Assembly (NCBI RefSeq): GCF_001314875.1
Contig: NZ_LJZS01000006.1
Span: 99,126 to 163,125 of the forward strand
Reading direction: 5' to 3'
DNA: 64,000 bases
DNA from: Halomonas sp. HL-48
Lineage (GTDB): Bacteria; Pseudomonadota; Gammaproteobacteria; Pseudomonadales; Halomonadaceae
The position numbers and the translations under genes are program-made. Positions 7,954 to 16,448 of this stretch are shown here, piece after piece; position 1 is the stretch's first letter; every line of letters begins with the position of its first letter. The notes under the pieces were generated by a model. It had not been told where the DNA came from and ran no database searches. It was given only the letters and a program-made list of their open reading frames with translations.

Positions 7954-9864
7954 CTAGCGACTGTCTACCCATCGCGCCAACTCGCGTAAATGTTGGGTGA
8001 AGTCAGCGGCATTGATATCGCCCTGAATGCGCGCGTCACGGATCTCCTGACCTTGATGAAAAAATAACAGGCTAGGCGGGCCGAAAAGCTGGAACTTATT
8101 CAGCAGCGCGCGACTTTGCGTATTGGTATCGGTGACGTCGACCGCAATGCGGTTGAAGCCTGACAGTTCGTCAATGACGGCAGGATCGGTATACACCTCC
8201 CGTTCCAACTGACGGCAGGAGATGCACCAGTCAGCGGTAAAGTGGACGAAAACGGGCCGGTCCGCCGCTTCAGCGTCGGCCAGGGCGCTCTCAAGGTCAG
8301 ACAGGCGATCCAGGCGTTGAAAGTCCAGCGGCGCGGTAGAGGTGCCCGTTGAGGGGCTGGACAGCTGTAATGGGCGCAGTGGGTTATTCGACCCTTGGGC
8401 GGCGCCGATCGTCAGGGCAATGCCCCAGGTCAACAACACCAGGCCCAGTGTCTGGCGGGCTTTTGGCCAGCCTGAAGGCGTGTTGGTCTGCACGGCGCCC
8501 AATGCCAGCGCGGTGCCAATGGCCAGGGCTGCCCAGAGCAGCAGCGCGACTGGACCGGGCACCAGGCGTTCCACCATCCAGATGGCAACGCCGAACAGCA
8601 GCAGGCCAAAGGCGATCTTGACGCCGTTGAGCCAGGCCCCCGAGCGCGGCAGCAGGGTCGCCCCAAAGGTGCCGACGAGAAGCAGGGGCACCCCCATCCC
8701 CATGCCCAGGGCAAACAGCATGGCGCCGCCGGAGAAGGCATCGCCGGTGGTGGAAATGATTACCAGCGCACCGGCCAGAGGCGCCGTGACGCAGGGCGAC
8801 ACCACCAGCACCGATAACGCCCCTGCCAGCGCCAGGCCGGGCGGACCGCTGCGCTGCGCCCGCGCCTGCCAGGCGTCGATGCGCTGTGCCAGACGTGGCG
8901 ACAGGCGCAGGTTGAAGGCGCCGAGCATCGCCAGGCCAAACAGGCTGAACAGGACGGCAAAGGTGATCAGTACCGGCGCGGACTGGAGCTGCGCCTGGAG
9001 GTTGAGGCCGGCCCCAAACAGGCCCATCAGTACGCCGACCGCTGCATAGGTGGCGGCCATGCCGAGCACATAGCTCGCCGACAGCAGGAAAGCACGGGGC
9101 CGGGTGGCTTGCTGGCCGACGATGATCGACGACAGGATGGGCACCATGGGGAGTACGCAAGGGGTGAAGGTCAGCCCGATGCCCGCCAGAAAGAACAGCC
9201 CAAGCGCCAAGGGGAAGCTTGCATCGGTCATCAACTGGCTAAAGCGGCTGTCCTCGCTCTGTGGCGCGCCAAGGGAAGCGGCGGATTCCTCAAGCCCAGC
9301 CGAGGTGTCAGTGGTCTCAGCCGTATTGTCGGCGTCATTCGACGTGTCTGCGGGCGACGAGGCGGGCGCCGCCTCGTCGTCAGTGGCGGGCTCCCAATCG
9401 GCAAAGGCACGCGGCGGCTGGCTTTCGGTGGCCTGCAGCGCAACGGTTTCCGGCGGGTAACAGAGCCCGGCATCGGCGCAGCCCTGGAAGGTGAAATCGA
9501 TATCCAGCGGACCCGAGAAGCTGTCTTCCAGCGGCACTTCCATGACCACCCGGCCACGGAAAATATACACATCACCCAGGAATTCATCATTGGTGAACGT
9601 GCCTTCGGGTAGTTCGGGTTCACCCAGGCGAGCCTCATTGTTCAGGCTTTCCACGGCAAACTGGTGCCGGTAGAGGTAGTACTCGTCAGCGGCTTCGACG
9701 CCCACGAAGAGGGTGTCACCGTCGTGCCAGGCGGTGGGTTGAAAGGCTTCCAGAACGGGGAGAAAGTCATCGTCCTGATCGCTTGAAGAAAACCACTGCG
9801 CCTGGGCCAATAGGGGTAGCGCACCGAGCAGAAGCAACAGCCCTAAACGTCGAATCGTAAGCAA
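7954..9864 (-). CDS. dsbD: Thiol:disulfide interchange protein DsbD
   Basis: DsbD carries electrons from cytoplasmic thioredoxin across the inner membrane to periplasmic DsbC, DsbG and cytochrome maturation partners. A signal peptide (MLTIRRLGLLLLLGALPLLA) leads into the alpha domain, with cysteines in FQGCADAGLCYPP. The eight-helix beta domain carries the redox cysteines in FTPCVLP and VSPCVTAPL, and the C-terminal thioredoxin-like gamma domain has WCISC. The length (636) is typical, with an acidic Ala/Thr/Asp-rich linker at roughly residues 155-205. The start is a TTG with AAGGA upstream; no ATG precedes the signal peptide. Confidence 0.95.
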   Translation of the reverse strand: MLTIRRLGLLLLLGALPLLAQAQWFSSSDQDDDFLPVLEAFQPTAWHDGDTLFVGVEAADEYYLYRHQFAVESLNNEARLGEPELPEGTFTNDEFLGDVYIFRGRVVMEVPLEDSFSGPLDIDFTFQGCADAGLCYPPETVALQATESQPPRAFADWEPATDDEAAPASSPADTSNDADNTAETTDTSAGLEESAASLGAPQSEDSRFSQLMTDASFPLALGLFFLAGIGLTFTPCVLPMVPILSSIIVGQQATRPRAFLLSASYVLGMAATYAAVGVLMGLFGAGLNLQAQLQSAPVLITFAVLFSLFGLAMLGAFNLRLSPRLAQRIDAWQARAQRSGPPGLALAGALSVLVVSPCVTAPLAGALVIISTTGDAFSGGAMLFALGMGMGVPLLLVGTFGATLLPRSGAWLNGVKIAFGLLLFGVAIWMVERLVPGPVALLLWAALAIGTALALGAVQTNTPSGWPKARQTLGLVLLTWGIALTIGAAQGSNNPLRPLQLSSPSTGTSTAPLDFQRLDRLSDLESALADAEAADRPVFVHFTADWCISCRQLEREVYTDPAVIDELSGFNRIAVDVTDTNTQSRALLNKFQLFGPPSLLFFHQGQEIRDARIQGDINAADFTQHLRELARWVDSR

Positions 9865-9967
9865 AACGTGTCCTTGGTCGATAACGTCATATCAGGCGGC
9901 TAGCATAACGCAACATGGCGTGCTGGCAATGGTCGGCGCCGGCCTTCAGGACAATGAGTGTCCGTCA

Positions 9968-9999
9968 ACGAAACGGGGCCACCCGAAGGCAGCCCCGTC
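9968..9999 (-). terminator. Intrinsic terminator after ppa
   Basis: On the minus strand ACGGGGC and GCCCCGT pair around a TTCG-centred loop (TGCCTTCGGGTG) and are followed by TTCGTT. The T tail is short, but the stable GC stem and the position just after the ppa stop support termination. Confidence 0.65.
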
Positions 10000-10018
10000 T
10001 CATGCTAACGCTAAGTGC

Positions 10019-10549
10019 TTAGGCTTTGTGGTAAGCCGCCGCTGATTTTTCAATTGCCTTGCGCGCCGCTTCTACGCCTTCCCAGGACTCGACCTTGACC
10101 CACTTGCCTTTCTCGAGATCCTTGTAGTTCTCGAAGAAGTGAGCAATCTGTTGACGCAGCAGTTCGGGCAGGTCGGTGACTTCCTGCACGTCGTCGTACA
10201 GTGAGCTGAGTTTGGGGTGCGGCACGCACACCAGCTTGGCATCTTCACCGGCTTCGTCGGTCATGTTGAGAATGCCGACCGGGCGCGCACGAATGATGCT
10301 GCCTGGCTGAACCGGATGCGGCGTGACGACCAGCGCGTCCAGCGGGTCGCCGTCGTCGGCCAGGGTGTGGGGAATGAAACCGTAGTTGGCCGGGTAGAAC
10401 ATGGGGGTGGCCATAAAGCGGTCGACCAGCAGAGCCCCCATGTCTTTGTCGATCTCATACTTGATCGGGGCATGGTTGGCAGGAATTTCAATCGCCACGT
10501 ATAGGTCGTTGGGCAGATCCTTACCAGCGGGGATGTTGTCGAAGTTCAT
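10019..10549 (-). CDS. ppa: Inorganic pyrophosphatase (family I)
   Basis: A soluble Mg-dependent enzyme that hydrolyses pyrophosphate to phosphate, pulling biosynthetic reactions forward. At 176 residues it equals E. coli Ppa. Signature segments are [15 protein letters not shown], the substrate loop [13 protein letters not shown] and the metal site [10 protein letters not shown]. The ATG at 10549 with AAGGA seven bases upstream is preferred to the longer open frame. The gene is divergent from the kinase-like gene at 10786, and a PPi-using phosphofructokinase lies about 2 kb away. Confidence 0.97.
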   Translation of the reverse strand: MNFDNIPAGKDLPNDLYVAIEIPANHAPIKYEIDKDMGALLVDRFMATPMFYPANYGFIPHTLADDGDPLDALVVTPHPVQPGSIIRARPVGILNMTDEAGEDAKLVCVPHPKLSSLYDDVQEVTDLPELLRQQIAHFFENYKDLEKGKWVKVESWEGVEAARKAIEKSAAAYHKA

Positions 10550-10609
10550 CGTTGATTCCTTGGTCGTACAATGGCTAGGCAATCGAAATTGCTGTATGGA
10601 TTGCGTCGA

Positions 10610-10639
10610 ATTATACGAACATGGCTGCAGGATTACCAA
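10610..10639 (-). promoter_or_regulatory. Probable sigma-70 promoter of ppa
   Basis: On the minus strand a perfect TATAAT (10615 to 10610) is preceded, across 18 bases, by TTGGTA (10639 to 10634). The predicted transcript would start near 10603, about 54 bases before the ppa ATG. Confidence 0.65.
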
Positions 10640-10785
10640 TGCGACATAGGTGTTGCGCAGCACGCGGTCACACGGGTTGCCATGCCGCGACGTTTGGCGG
10701 GCATCACTTGACGTTTTCAGCGTGTATCATAGGGTCTCCTAGACAGTGATGTCAGTTGCCAACGCAGTATGCTCAGGAGGATGAC

Positions 10786-12507
10786 TTGGCACATGCCCAA
10801 TTGCTGATCAGTTACGGTCAGGCATTTGTTGCCCCTGACCGACGGCTGCACCGCAGCTCCATGTCGGTTCGCTTTCCCGAGCCGCCGTTGCTCAAGGCAA
10901 AGGGTGGCTGTGCGGTCATTAGTGACTCGCTATCACGCAATACTCTGGCAAAACAGGCGGGCGATCTGAGCGTGCGCGGGTTTTTGGCCGATTATTTCTC
11001 AACGCCGGATCACTGGGATGTCAAAACGTCGGCAACCCGCGTGCTGCTGGCTCTCAACGGCTGGTGCTATGGCCAAAGTCAGCATGTGCAAAACGGCAGC
11101 TTCGTGTCGTCGCTCTCCGCCATGGTATTTCGCGAGCGCGATGCCCACCTGTTTCACATGGGCGATACCCTGGTGTTTCGTCTGCGCGGGGCCGAGTTCG
11201 AACAGCTGACCCGGGACCATGTCACCGACCTTGGCGGCTATCGCTATCCATCCCGGGCGCTGGGCATGGATGGCAGCGTGGACATTGACTATACCTTGCT
11301 GCCCATGAAACAGGGCGACCTGTTCCTGTTCACCACCCAGGCGGTCGGCGGCACCTTGCTGCCCTCGGACTACGTGCGCCTGATTCGCCAGGATGCCAGC
11401 GACCTGGACGCGGCCTGCGAGCGCCTTGCCAACGAAGCCAAGCAGCGCGCCCAGGAGCGCGGTTATGGCGGTGACCAGTTCTGCTTCCAACTGGTGCGCA
11501 TTGACGAGCTGCCCGAGGAAAGCCGTGACCATCCCGGTCAGCTATACGGCGAGCTGCCCATTCCCCCTGAGCTTGCGCCTGGGTCGAGGCTGGATGGCCT
11601 CGAGGTGCTGGCCGTCCTGTCGCGCACGGCACAGTCGCGCATTTATCGCGTCCGCGATGTCTACTCCGAGCGCGAAATGGTCATGAAGGCCCCAAGCCCC
11701 GAGCTTTCGCTGCGCAATTCCTATCTCGAGCACTTCCTTTTGCAGCAGTGGGTCGTCGAGCGGGTGAACTCGCCGTTCGTGGTCAAGGTGGTCGAGCCAT
11801 CACGCCCGCGGCGCTATCTCTACTATCTGATGCAGTATATCGAAGGTGAGACCTTACGCGAGTGGGCGGAACGCCATCCCCAGGCGAACCTGTCCCAGCG
11901 CCTGGATATCGCCAACCAGCTCGGCAAGGCCGTGCAGGCGCTGCATCATCGGGACATCATTCACCAGCAGATCATGCCGGATAACATCTTGATCGACCCG
12001 CATGGCAAGGTGGTGCTGACGGATTTCAGCGCCTGTCACATGCGCGAGGTGGATGGCCATCGCCATTCAGGGGAGCTGCTAAGGCAGGTTGGGCTCAACG
12101 AGCATACGGCGCCTGAATATGCGCTGGGCGATAGCGTTGGCCGCCGCAGCGATCAATATTCCCTGGCATCGACGGTGTATTGGCTGCTGACCGGGGAAAT
12201 GCCTTACAGCATGACGCCCAACCGGCTACGCAGTCATACCGACCTGGAAGGCTTGACTTACCGCAATGCTCGCACCACCAATCCCGAGATATCGCCGGAG
12301 CTCGACGAGGCGCTGAGGCGCGCGCTGGATACCCAGCGGTCGCTGCGTTTCAGGCGGCTATCCGAATTCCTGCATGCGCTACGCTTGCCATTGGGCAAAC
12401 GGTCTGCGGCCGATGCCGAGAAAGAGCGCCAGGAGCCGCGTCGTTTCTGGCAGGGAGTGGCGGGCATTCTGCTGTTGCTGCTGGTGCTCTCCTGGCTGTT
12501 GCGCTAA
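10786..12507 (+). CDS. Fused PP2C-phosphatase-like/protein-kinase-like membrane protein, both domains degenerate
   Basis: A 573-residue protein with a PP2C-like domain (about 1-240), a Ser/Thr kinase-like domain (about 260-530) and one C-terminal transmembrane helix (about 553-571). It resembles bacterial bifunctional kinase/phosphatase proteins, but catalytic positions differ. In the phosphatase half the usual DG after the first strand is D47-S48, and the second metal-site DG is Q185-A186 (TTQAVGG). In the kinase half the glycine loop reads LSRTAQSRIY, and the HRDxKPxN motif reads H393-Q-Q-I-M-P-D-N400, losing the catalytic Asp and Lys; K301 (VMK) and D413 (DFS) remain. It is probably a signalling scaffold or pseudoenzyme. 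The TTG start at 10786 follows a perfect AGGAGG at five bases; no in-frame ATG fits. Confidence 0.8.
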   Translation: MAHAQLLISYGQAFVAPDRRLHRSSMSVRFPEPPLLKAKGGCAVISDSLSRNTLAKQAGDLSVRGFLADYFSTPDHWDVKTSATRVLLALNGWCYGQSQHVQNGSFVSSLSAMVFRERDAHLFHMGDTLVFRLRGAEFEQLTRDHVTDLGGYRYPSRALGMDGSVDIDYTLLPMKQGDLFLFTTQAVGGTLLPSDYVRLIRQDASDLDAACERLANEAKQRAQERGYGGDQFCFQLVRIDELPEESRDHPGQLYGELPIPPELAPGSRLDGLEVLAVLSRTAQSRIYRVRDVYSEREMVMKAPSPELSLRNSYLEHFLLQQWVVERVNSPFVVKVVEPSRPRRYLYYLMQYIEGETLREWAERHPQANLSQRLDIANQLGKAVQALHHRDIIHQQIMPDNILIDPHGKVVLTDFSACHMREVDGHRHSGELLRQVGLNEHTAPEYALGDSVGRRSDQYSLASTVYWLLTGEMPYSMTPNRLRSHTDLEGLTYRNARTTNPEISPELDEALRRALDTQRSLRFRRLSEFLHALRLPLGKRSAADAEKERQEPRRFWQGVAGILLLLLVLSWLLR

Positions 12508-12533
12508 GCCAGCGATAGAGGATTTTGCCATAC

Positions 12534-12573
12534 AAAAACGCCCGGGTATCGCTGAGATGCCCGGGCGTTTTTT
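12534..12573. terminator. Bidirectional terminator between the kinase-like gene and pfp
   Basis: A 10-base GC-rich stem (AACGCCCGGG with CCCGGGCGTT) is flanked by an A run on the left and seven Ts on the right. It stands between two convergent genes and has the form needed to stop transcription from both sides. Confidence 0.92.
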
Positions 12574-12592
12574 TGTCGTGCAATGATAGCTT

Positions 12593-13852
12593 TTAGAGGG
12601 TGAAAACCGGCAGCTTGCGCTCGACCTTGGCCAGTTTCAGTTTGGCCACTTTGGGCAGACCGTTTTCAAACGGCGGGAAGTCTTCGCCCTGGATAAGCGG
12701 GGAGAGATACTCGCGACAGGCGTCGGTAATGTCGAAGCCCTCTTCGCTGATGAAATCTCGGGGCATGAATTTCTCTTGATTGGCCACCTGCGCAAGCGGA
12801 GCGGAAATCACATCCCACTGATAGGGAGTCTGCGAGATCCGGCGAATGGCCGGCATCATGGCATTCTTGCCCGCCAGTGCCAGGGTCACGGCTTCGCGGC
12901 CCACGGCGTAGGCCTGTTCGACGTCGGTTTTGGATGCCAGATGGCGGGCGGCGCGCTGCAGATAGTCGGCAACCGCCCAGTGATACTTATAGCCCAGATC
13001 CTGCTTGATCATGCCGGCAAGCGTCGGCGCAACGCCGCCCAACTGGCGGTGGCCAAAGGCATCGGTATTACCCGCATCGGCCAGGAAAGTACCGTCTTGG
13101 TAACGAGCGCCTTCAGACACCACGATAACGCAGTAGCCATTCTGCTTAACGCTCTGTTCAACCCGCGCCATTACCGCTTTACGATTAAACGGTATTTCCG
13201 GGAATATGATCAGGTGGGGTGGTTCGTCCGGGCCTTCCCCCGCCAATCCGCCAGCCGCTGCGATCCAGCCCGCATGGCGACCCATCACCTCAAGCACGAA
13301 TACCTTGGTTGAGGTGGCGCACATGGAGGCAATGTCCAGTGACGCCTCGCGGGTGGACGTCGCGATATATTTTGCCACGCTGCCGAAGCCCGGGCTGTTA
13401 TCGGTGATTGGCAGATCGTTATCGACAGTTTTTGGAACATGAATGGCCGTCAGCGGGTAGCCCAGCTTCTCGGACAGCTGGGATACTTTCAGGCAGGTAT
13501 CGGCGCTGTCGCCGCCGCCGTTGTAGAAGAAGTAGCGAATGTCGTGGGCCTTGAAGACCTCAATCAGACGCTCGTACTGGGTGCGATGCGTGTCGATATC
13601 CTTGAGCTTGTAGCGGCAAGAGCCAAATGCGCCTCCCGGCGTGTAGCGCAAGGCGGCAATTGATTCGTCGGTTTCTTGGGTTACGTCGATGAGGTCTTCT
13701 GTGAGCGCGCCGATAATGCCGTTATGGCCGGCATACACCTTGCCGATCTGGTCGGGGGCTTGTCGGCAAGCTTCAATGACACCACAAGCGCTGGCGTTGA
13801 TCACAGCGGTGACACCGCCTGACTGGGCGTAAAAGGCATTATGCTGGGCCAT
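12593..13852 (-). CDS. pfp: Pyrophosphate-dependent 6-phosphofructokinase
   Basis: A 419-residue phosphofructokinase converting fructose 6-phosphate to the 1,6-bisphosphate. PPi use is indicated by two positions: GGGDS in place of the ATP-type GGDGS puts an Asp where ATP enzymes have Gly, and PKTVDND has Lys where ATP enzymes have Gly (PGTIDND). The MGRHAGW substrate segment is also present. Such enzymes are reversible and can serve gluconeogenesis. It is convergent with the kinase-like gene, and ppa, which destroys the same phosphate donor, lies about 2 kb upstream of that gene. Confidence 0.93.
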   Translation of the reverse strand: MAQHNAFYAQSGGVTAVINASACGVIEACRQAPDQIGKVYAGHNGIIGALTEDLIDVTQETDESIAALRYTPGGAFGSCRYKLKDIDTHRTQYERLIEVFKAHDIRYFFYNGGGDSADTCLKVSQLSEKLGYPLTAIHVPKTVDNDLPITDNSPGFGSVAKYIATSTREASLDIASMCATSTKVFVLEVMGRHAGWIAAAGGLAGEGPDEPPHLIIFPEIPFNRKAVMARVEQSVKQNGYCVIVVSEGARYQDGTFLADAGNTDAFGHRQLGGVAPTLAGMIKQDLGYKYHWAVADYLQRAARHLASKTDVEQAYAVGREAVTLALAGKNAMMPAIRRISQTPYQWDVISAPLAQVANQEKFMPRDFISEEGFDITDACREYLSPLIQGEDFPPFENGLPKVAKLKLAKVERKLPVFTL

Positions 13853-13943
13853 GGAAACGTCTCATCTCTGGGGGTCGGAAGGCGTAGTGAACGCAAAAAT
13901 AAGTGGGCAAAGTTTAGCGTAAAGCCGCATGGCCTGCATCCGG

Positions 13944-14612
13944 CTAGTCGCCGTTATCCATCGACTGTTCGCGCTGTGCCAGTTGCCAGCCGCCGAGGTC
14001 CTTGTAGCGATTGACCATGGCGCAGAACAATTCGGCGGTGCGCTCGGTGTCGTAACGTGCCGAGTGTGCGGCCTTGTTGTCAAACTCGATGCCCGCTGCC
14101 CGGCAGGCCCGGGCAAGCACGGTCTGGCCGTAAATCAGGCCGGCCAGGGTGGCGGTATCAAAGCTCGAAAAGGGATGAAAGGGATTGCGCTTGATGCCAC
14201 AGCGATTCGCCGCCGCGTTCAGAAAGCCGTGATCGAAGGCGGCATTGTGGCCGACCAGGATGGCCCGCGAGCAGCCATGGGCCTTGATCGACTTGCGGAT
14301 GGGTCGGAAGATTTCGCCCAGGGCTTGTTCTTCGCTCAACGCGACCTGCCGGCGTAACGGGTCATCCAGATTGATCCCGGTAAAATCCAGTGCAGACTGT
14401 TCGACATTGGCACCATCGAACGGCTGGATGTGGTAGGCGTAAGTGGCGTCGGGCAGGAGGTTGCCTTCAGGGTCCATCGTCAGGGTGACCGCCGCAATTT
14501 CCAGCAGGGCATCGCCTTGTGCATTGAAGCCGCCCGTCTCCAGATCAACGACAACGGGAAGGTAACTGCGAAAACGTTGGGCCATCAATTCGCGGGCAAT
14601 CGCCTCGCTCAT
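13944..14612 (-). CDS. rnt: Ribonuclease T
   Basis: RNase T is a 3'-5' exoribonuclease that trims the 3' ends of tRNA and other stable RNAs. The 222-residue protein (E. coli 215) carries the DEDDh signature: [20 protein letters not shown] and [14 protein letters not shown]. The ATG at 14612 has AAGGAG seven bases upstream and gives MSEAIAREL; the longer open frame upstream is not needed. It lies about 90 bases downstream of pfp's start on the same strand and is divergent from argG. Confidence 0.95.
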   Translation of the reverse strand: MSEAIARELMAQRFRSYLPVVVDLETGGFNAQGDALLEIAAVTLTMDPEGNLLPDATYAYHIQPFDGANVEQSALDFTGINLDDPLRRQVALSEEQALGEIFRPIRKSIKAHGCSRAILVGHNAAFDHGFLNAAANRCGIKRNPFHPFSSFDTATLAGLIYGQTVLARACRAAGIEFDNKAAHSARYDTERTAELFCAMVNRYKDLGGWQLAQREQSMDNGD

Positions 14613-14818
14613 GCAGCTCTCCTTAGTAAGCGAGTAATCAGTGGGCAAAGAGCATCTAGCGCTTTTCGTGGAGAGATTCTAGCAGTTTCCGGCAAAGCCG
14701 TCGTTGGCGGTATTCGCTGAGCACTGAGAACGCTATACTTGGCATTTATCCGATCGCGTGAACCACTCACTCTCTGGCGTGTCTGGTTGCGCATTTTGTA
14801 CAGCAGAAGGAGTCAAGA

Positions 14819-16039
14819 ATGTCCGATGTCAAAAAGGTTGTGCTGGCATATTCAGGCGGCCTGGACACATCCGTTATCGTTAAGTGGTTGCAGGAAACTT
14901 ACAACTGCGAGGTGGTGACGTTTACCGCCGACATCGGTCAAGGTGAAGAGGTCGAGCCCGCCCGTGCCAAGGCGGAAGCGCTAGGTGTCAAAGAAATCTA
15001 CATTGAAGACCTGCGCGAAGAATTCGTCCGCGACTACGTCTTCCCCATGTTCCGCGCCAACACCATCTACGAAGGTGAGTACCTGCTGGGCACCTCCATC
15101 GCTCGCCCGCTGATCGCCAAACGGTTGATCGATATTGCCAACGAAACCGGTGCCGATGCGATCTCCCACGGTGCGACCGGCAAGGGCAACGACCAGGTGC
15201 GTTTCGAACTTGGCGGCTATGCGCTAAAGCCTGGCGTCAAAGTCATCGCGCCGTGGCGTGAGTGGGATCTTACCTCGCGGGAAAAGCTGATGGCCTACTG
15301 CGAACAGCACAATATCCCCGTCGACTTTTCCAGCAAGAAGAAAAAGTCGCCGTACTCCATGGATGCCAACCTGCTGCACATTTCTTACGAAGGCGGCATT
15401 CTGGAAGATCCCTGGGCGGAAGCCGAAGAGGACATGTGGCGCTGGAGCGTCTCGCCGGAAGCGGCACCTGACCAGCCCACTTATGTGGAGCTGACGTTCG
15501 ACAAGGGCGATATCGTGGCCATTGACGGCGAGGCCCATAAGCCCCACGAAGTGCTTGAAAAGCTCAATAAGCTGGGCGGTGACAACGGCATCGGCCGCCT
15601 GGATATCGTCGAAAACCGCTACGTGGGCATGAAGTCCCGCGGCTGTTACGAGACCCCGGGCGGCACCATCATGTTGCGCGCTCACCGGGCCATCGAGTCG
15701 CTGACGCTGGACCGCGAAGAAGCGCACTTGAAAGACCAATTGATGCCGAAGTACGCCGAAGTGATCTACAACGGCTACTGGTGGAGCCCCGAGCGTCGCA
15801 TGCTGCAGGCGGCCATCGACGAAACCCAGCATAACGTTTCCGGCGTCGTGCGCATGAAGCTCTACAAGGGCAACGCCATCGTCGTTGGGCGCAAGTCCGA
15901 ACAGTCGCTGTTTGACGAGTCGATCGCCACCTTTGAAGATGATGCGGGTGCCTACGATCAGAAGGATGCCGAAGGCTTCATCAAGCTTAACGCTTTGCGC
16001 CTGCGGATTGCCGCAGGTAAAGGTCGTAAACAGAGCTAA
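14819..16039 (+). CDS. argG: Argininosuccinate synthase
   Basis: ArgG joins citrulline and aspartate with ATP to form argininosuccinate in arginine synthesis. The P-loop-like pyrophosphatase motif [10 protein letters not shown] lies at the N-terminus, followed by [15 protein letters not shown] and YWWSPE near the C-terminus. At 406 residues it is the common short bacterial type. The ATG has a good AAGGAG site. A perfect hairpin separates it from the next gene. Confidence 0.97.
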   Translation: MSDVKKVVLAYSGGLDTSVIVKWLQETYNCEVVTFTADIGQGEEVEPARAKAEALGVKEIYIEDLREEFVRDYVFPMFRANTIYEGEYLLGTSIARPLIAKRLIDIANETGADAISHGATGKGNDQVRFELGGYALKPGVKVIAPWREWDLTSREKLMAYCEQHNIPVDFSSKKKKSPYSMDANLLHISYEGGILEDPWAEAEEDMWRWSVSPEAAPDQPTYVELTFDKGDIVAIDGEAHKPHEVLEKLNKLGGDNGIGRLDIVENRYVGMKSRGCYETPGGTIMLRAHRAIESLTLDREEAHLKDQLMPKYAEVIYNGYWWSPERRMLQAAIDETQHNVSGVVRMKLYKGNAIVVGRKSEQSLFDESIATFEDDAGAYDQKDAEGFIKLNALRLRIAAGKGRKQS

Positions 16040-16046
16040 CGGGCAG

Positions 16047-16077
16047 GGCAGGCGGCGAGTACCATGCGCCGCCTGCC
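16047..16077. repeat. Perfect 11-bp stem-loop between argG and the HlyU-family gene
   Basis: GGCAGGCGGCG and its exact complement CGCCGCCTGCC enclose a nine-base loop. There is no T run after either arm, so it is not a standard terminator. It could stabilise the argG mRNA 3' end or tune expression of the next gene, whose ribosome site begins a few bases later. Confidence 0.7.
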
Positions 16078-16092
16078 GACGCAGGAGGCAAG

Positions 16093-16416
16093 ATGCTTAA
16101 AAAACTACTTTCAGGCTTGCTGGGTGGCGGTCGCGAGGGGGCCTCGGCCCCGTCGCAGACCGCCGAGCCCGTCGAGTACAAGGGCTACCTGATCACCTCT
16201 CAGCCCGATAACCAGAGCGGCCAGTATCGGGTGAGCGGTACGATCCGTCGGCCTCAGGGAGACGGCGATGATCTGGAGCACCGTTTCGAGCGTTCGGACA
16301 TGGTGCCCAGTCGAGAGGCGTGCGACGCCTTGATGGTCAGCAAAGCCCAGCGCTATATTGATGAGGTGGGTGACGACATGTTTGCCCCTGACCCTCGTCA
16401 TGAAGGTAACGGCTAA
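16093..16416 (+). CDS. HlyU-family (PF10115) small protein
   Basis: A 107-residue soluble protein with a Gly/Ala-rich N-terminus and a core containing EYKGYLI, GQYRVSGTIRR, EHRFERSD and a C-terminal helix ending in YIDEVGDDMF. This is the pattern of the Pfam family called HlyU, whose members are mostly uncharacterised; it is not the ArsR-type HlyU of Vibrio, and no DNA-binding motif is visible. It lies 53 bases after argG with an AGGAGG ribosome site, and just before the DUF294 gene, so the three may share a transcript. Confidence 0.75.
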   Translation: MLKKLLSGLLGGGREGASAPSQTAEPVEYKGYLITSQPDNQSGQYRVSGTIRRPQGDGDDLEHRFERSDMVPSREACDALMVSKAQRYIDEVGDDMFAPDPRHEGNG

Positions 16417-16448
16417 CCGCAAAACCGCCATCACGCTAGGGGAGGTCT

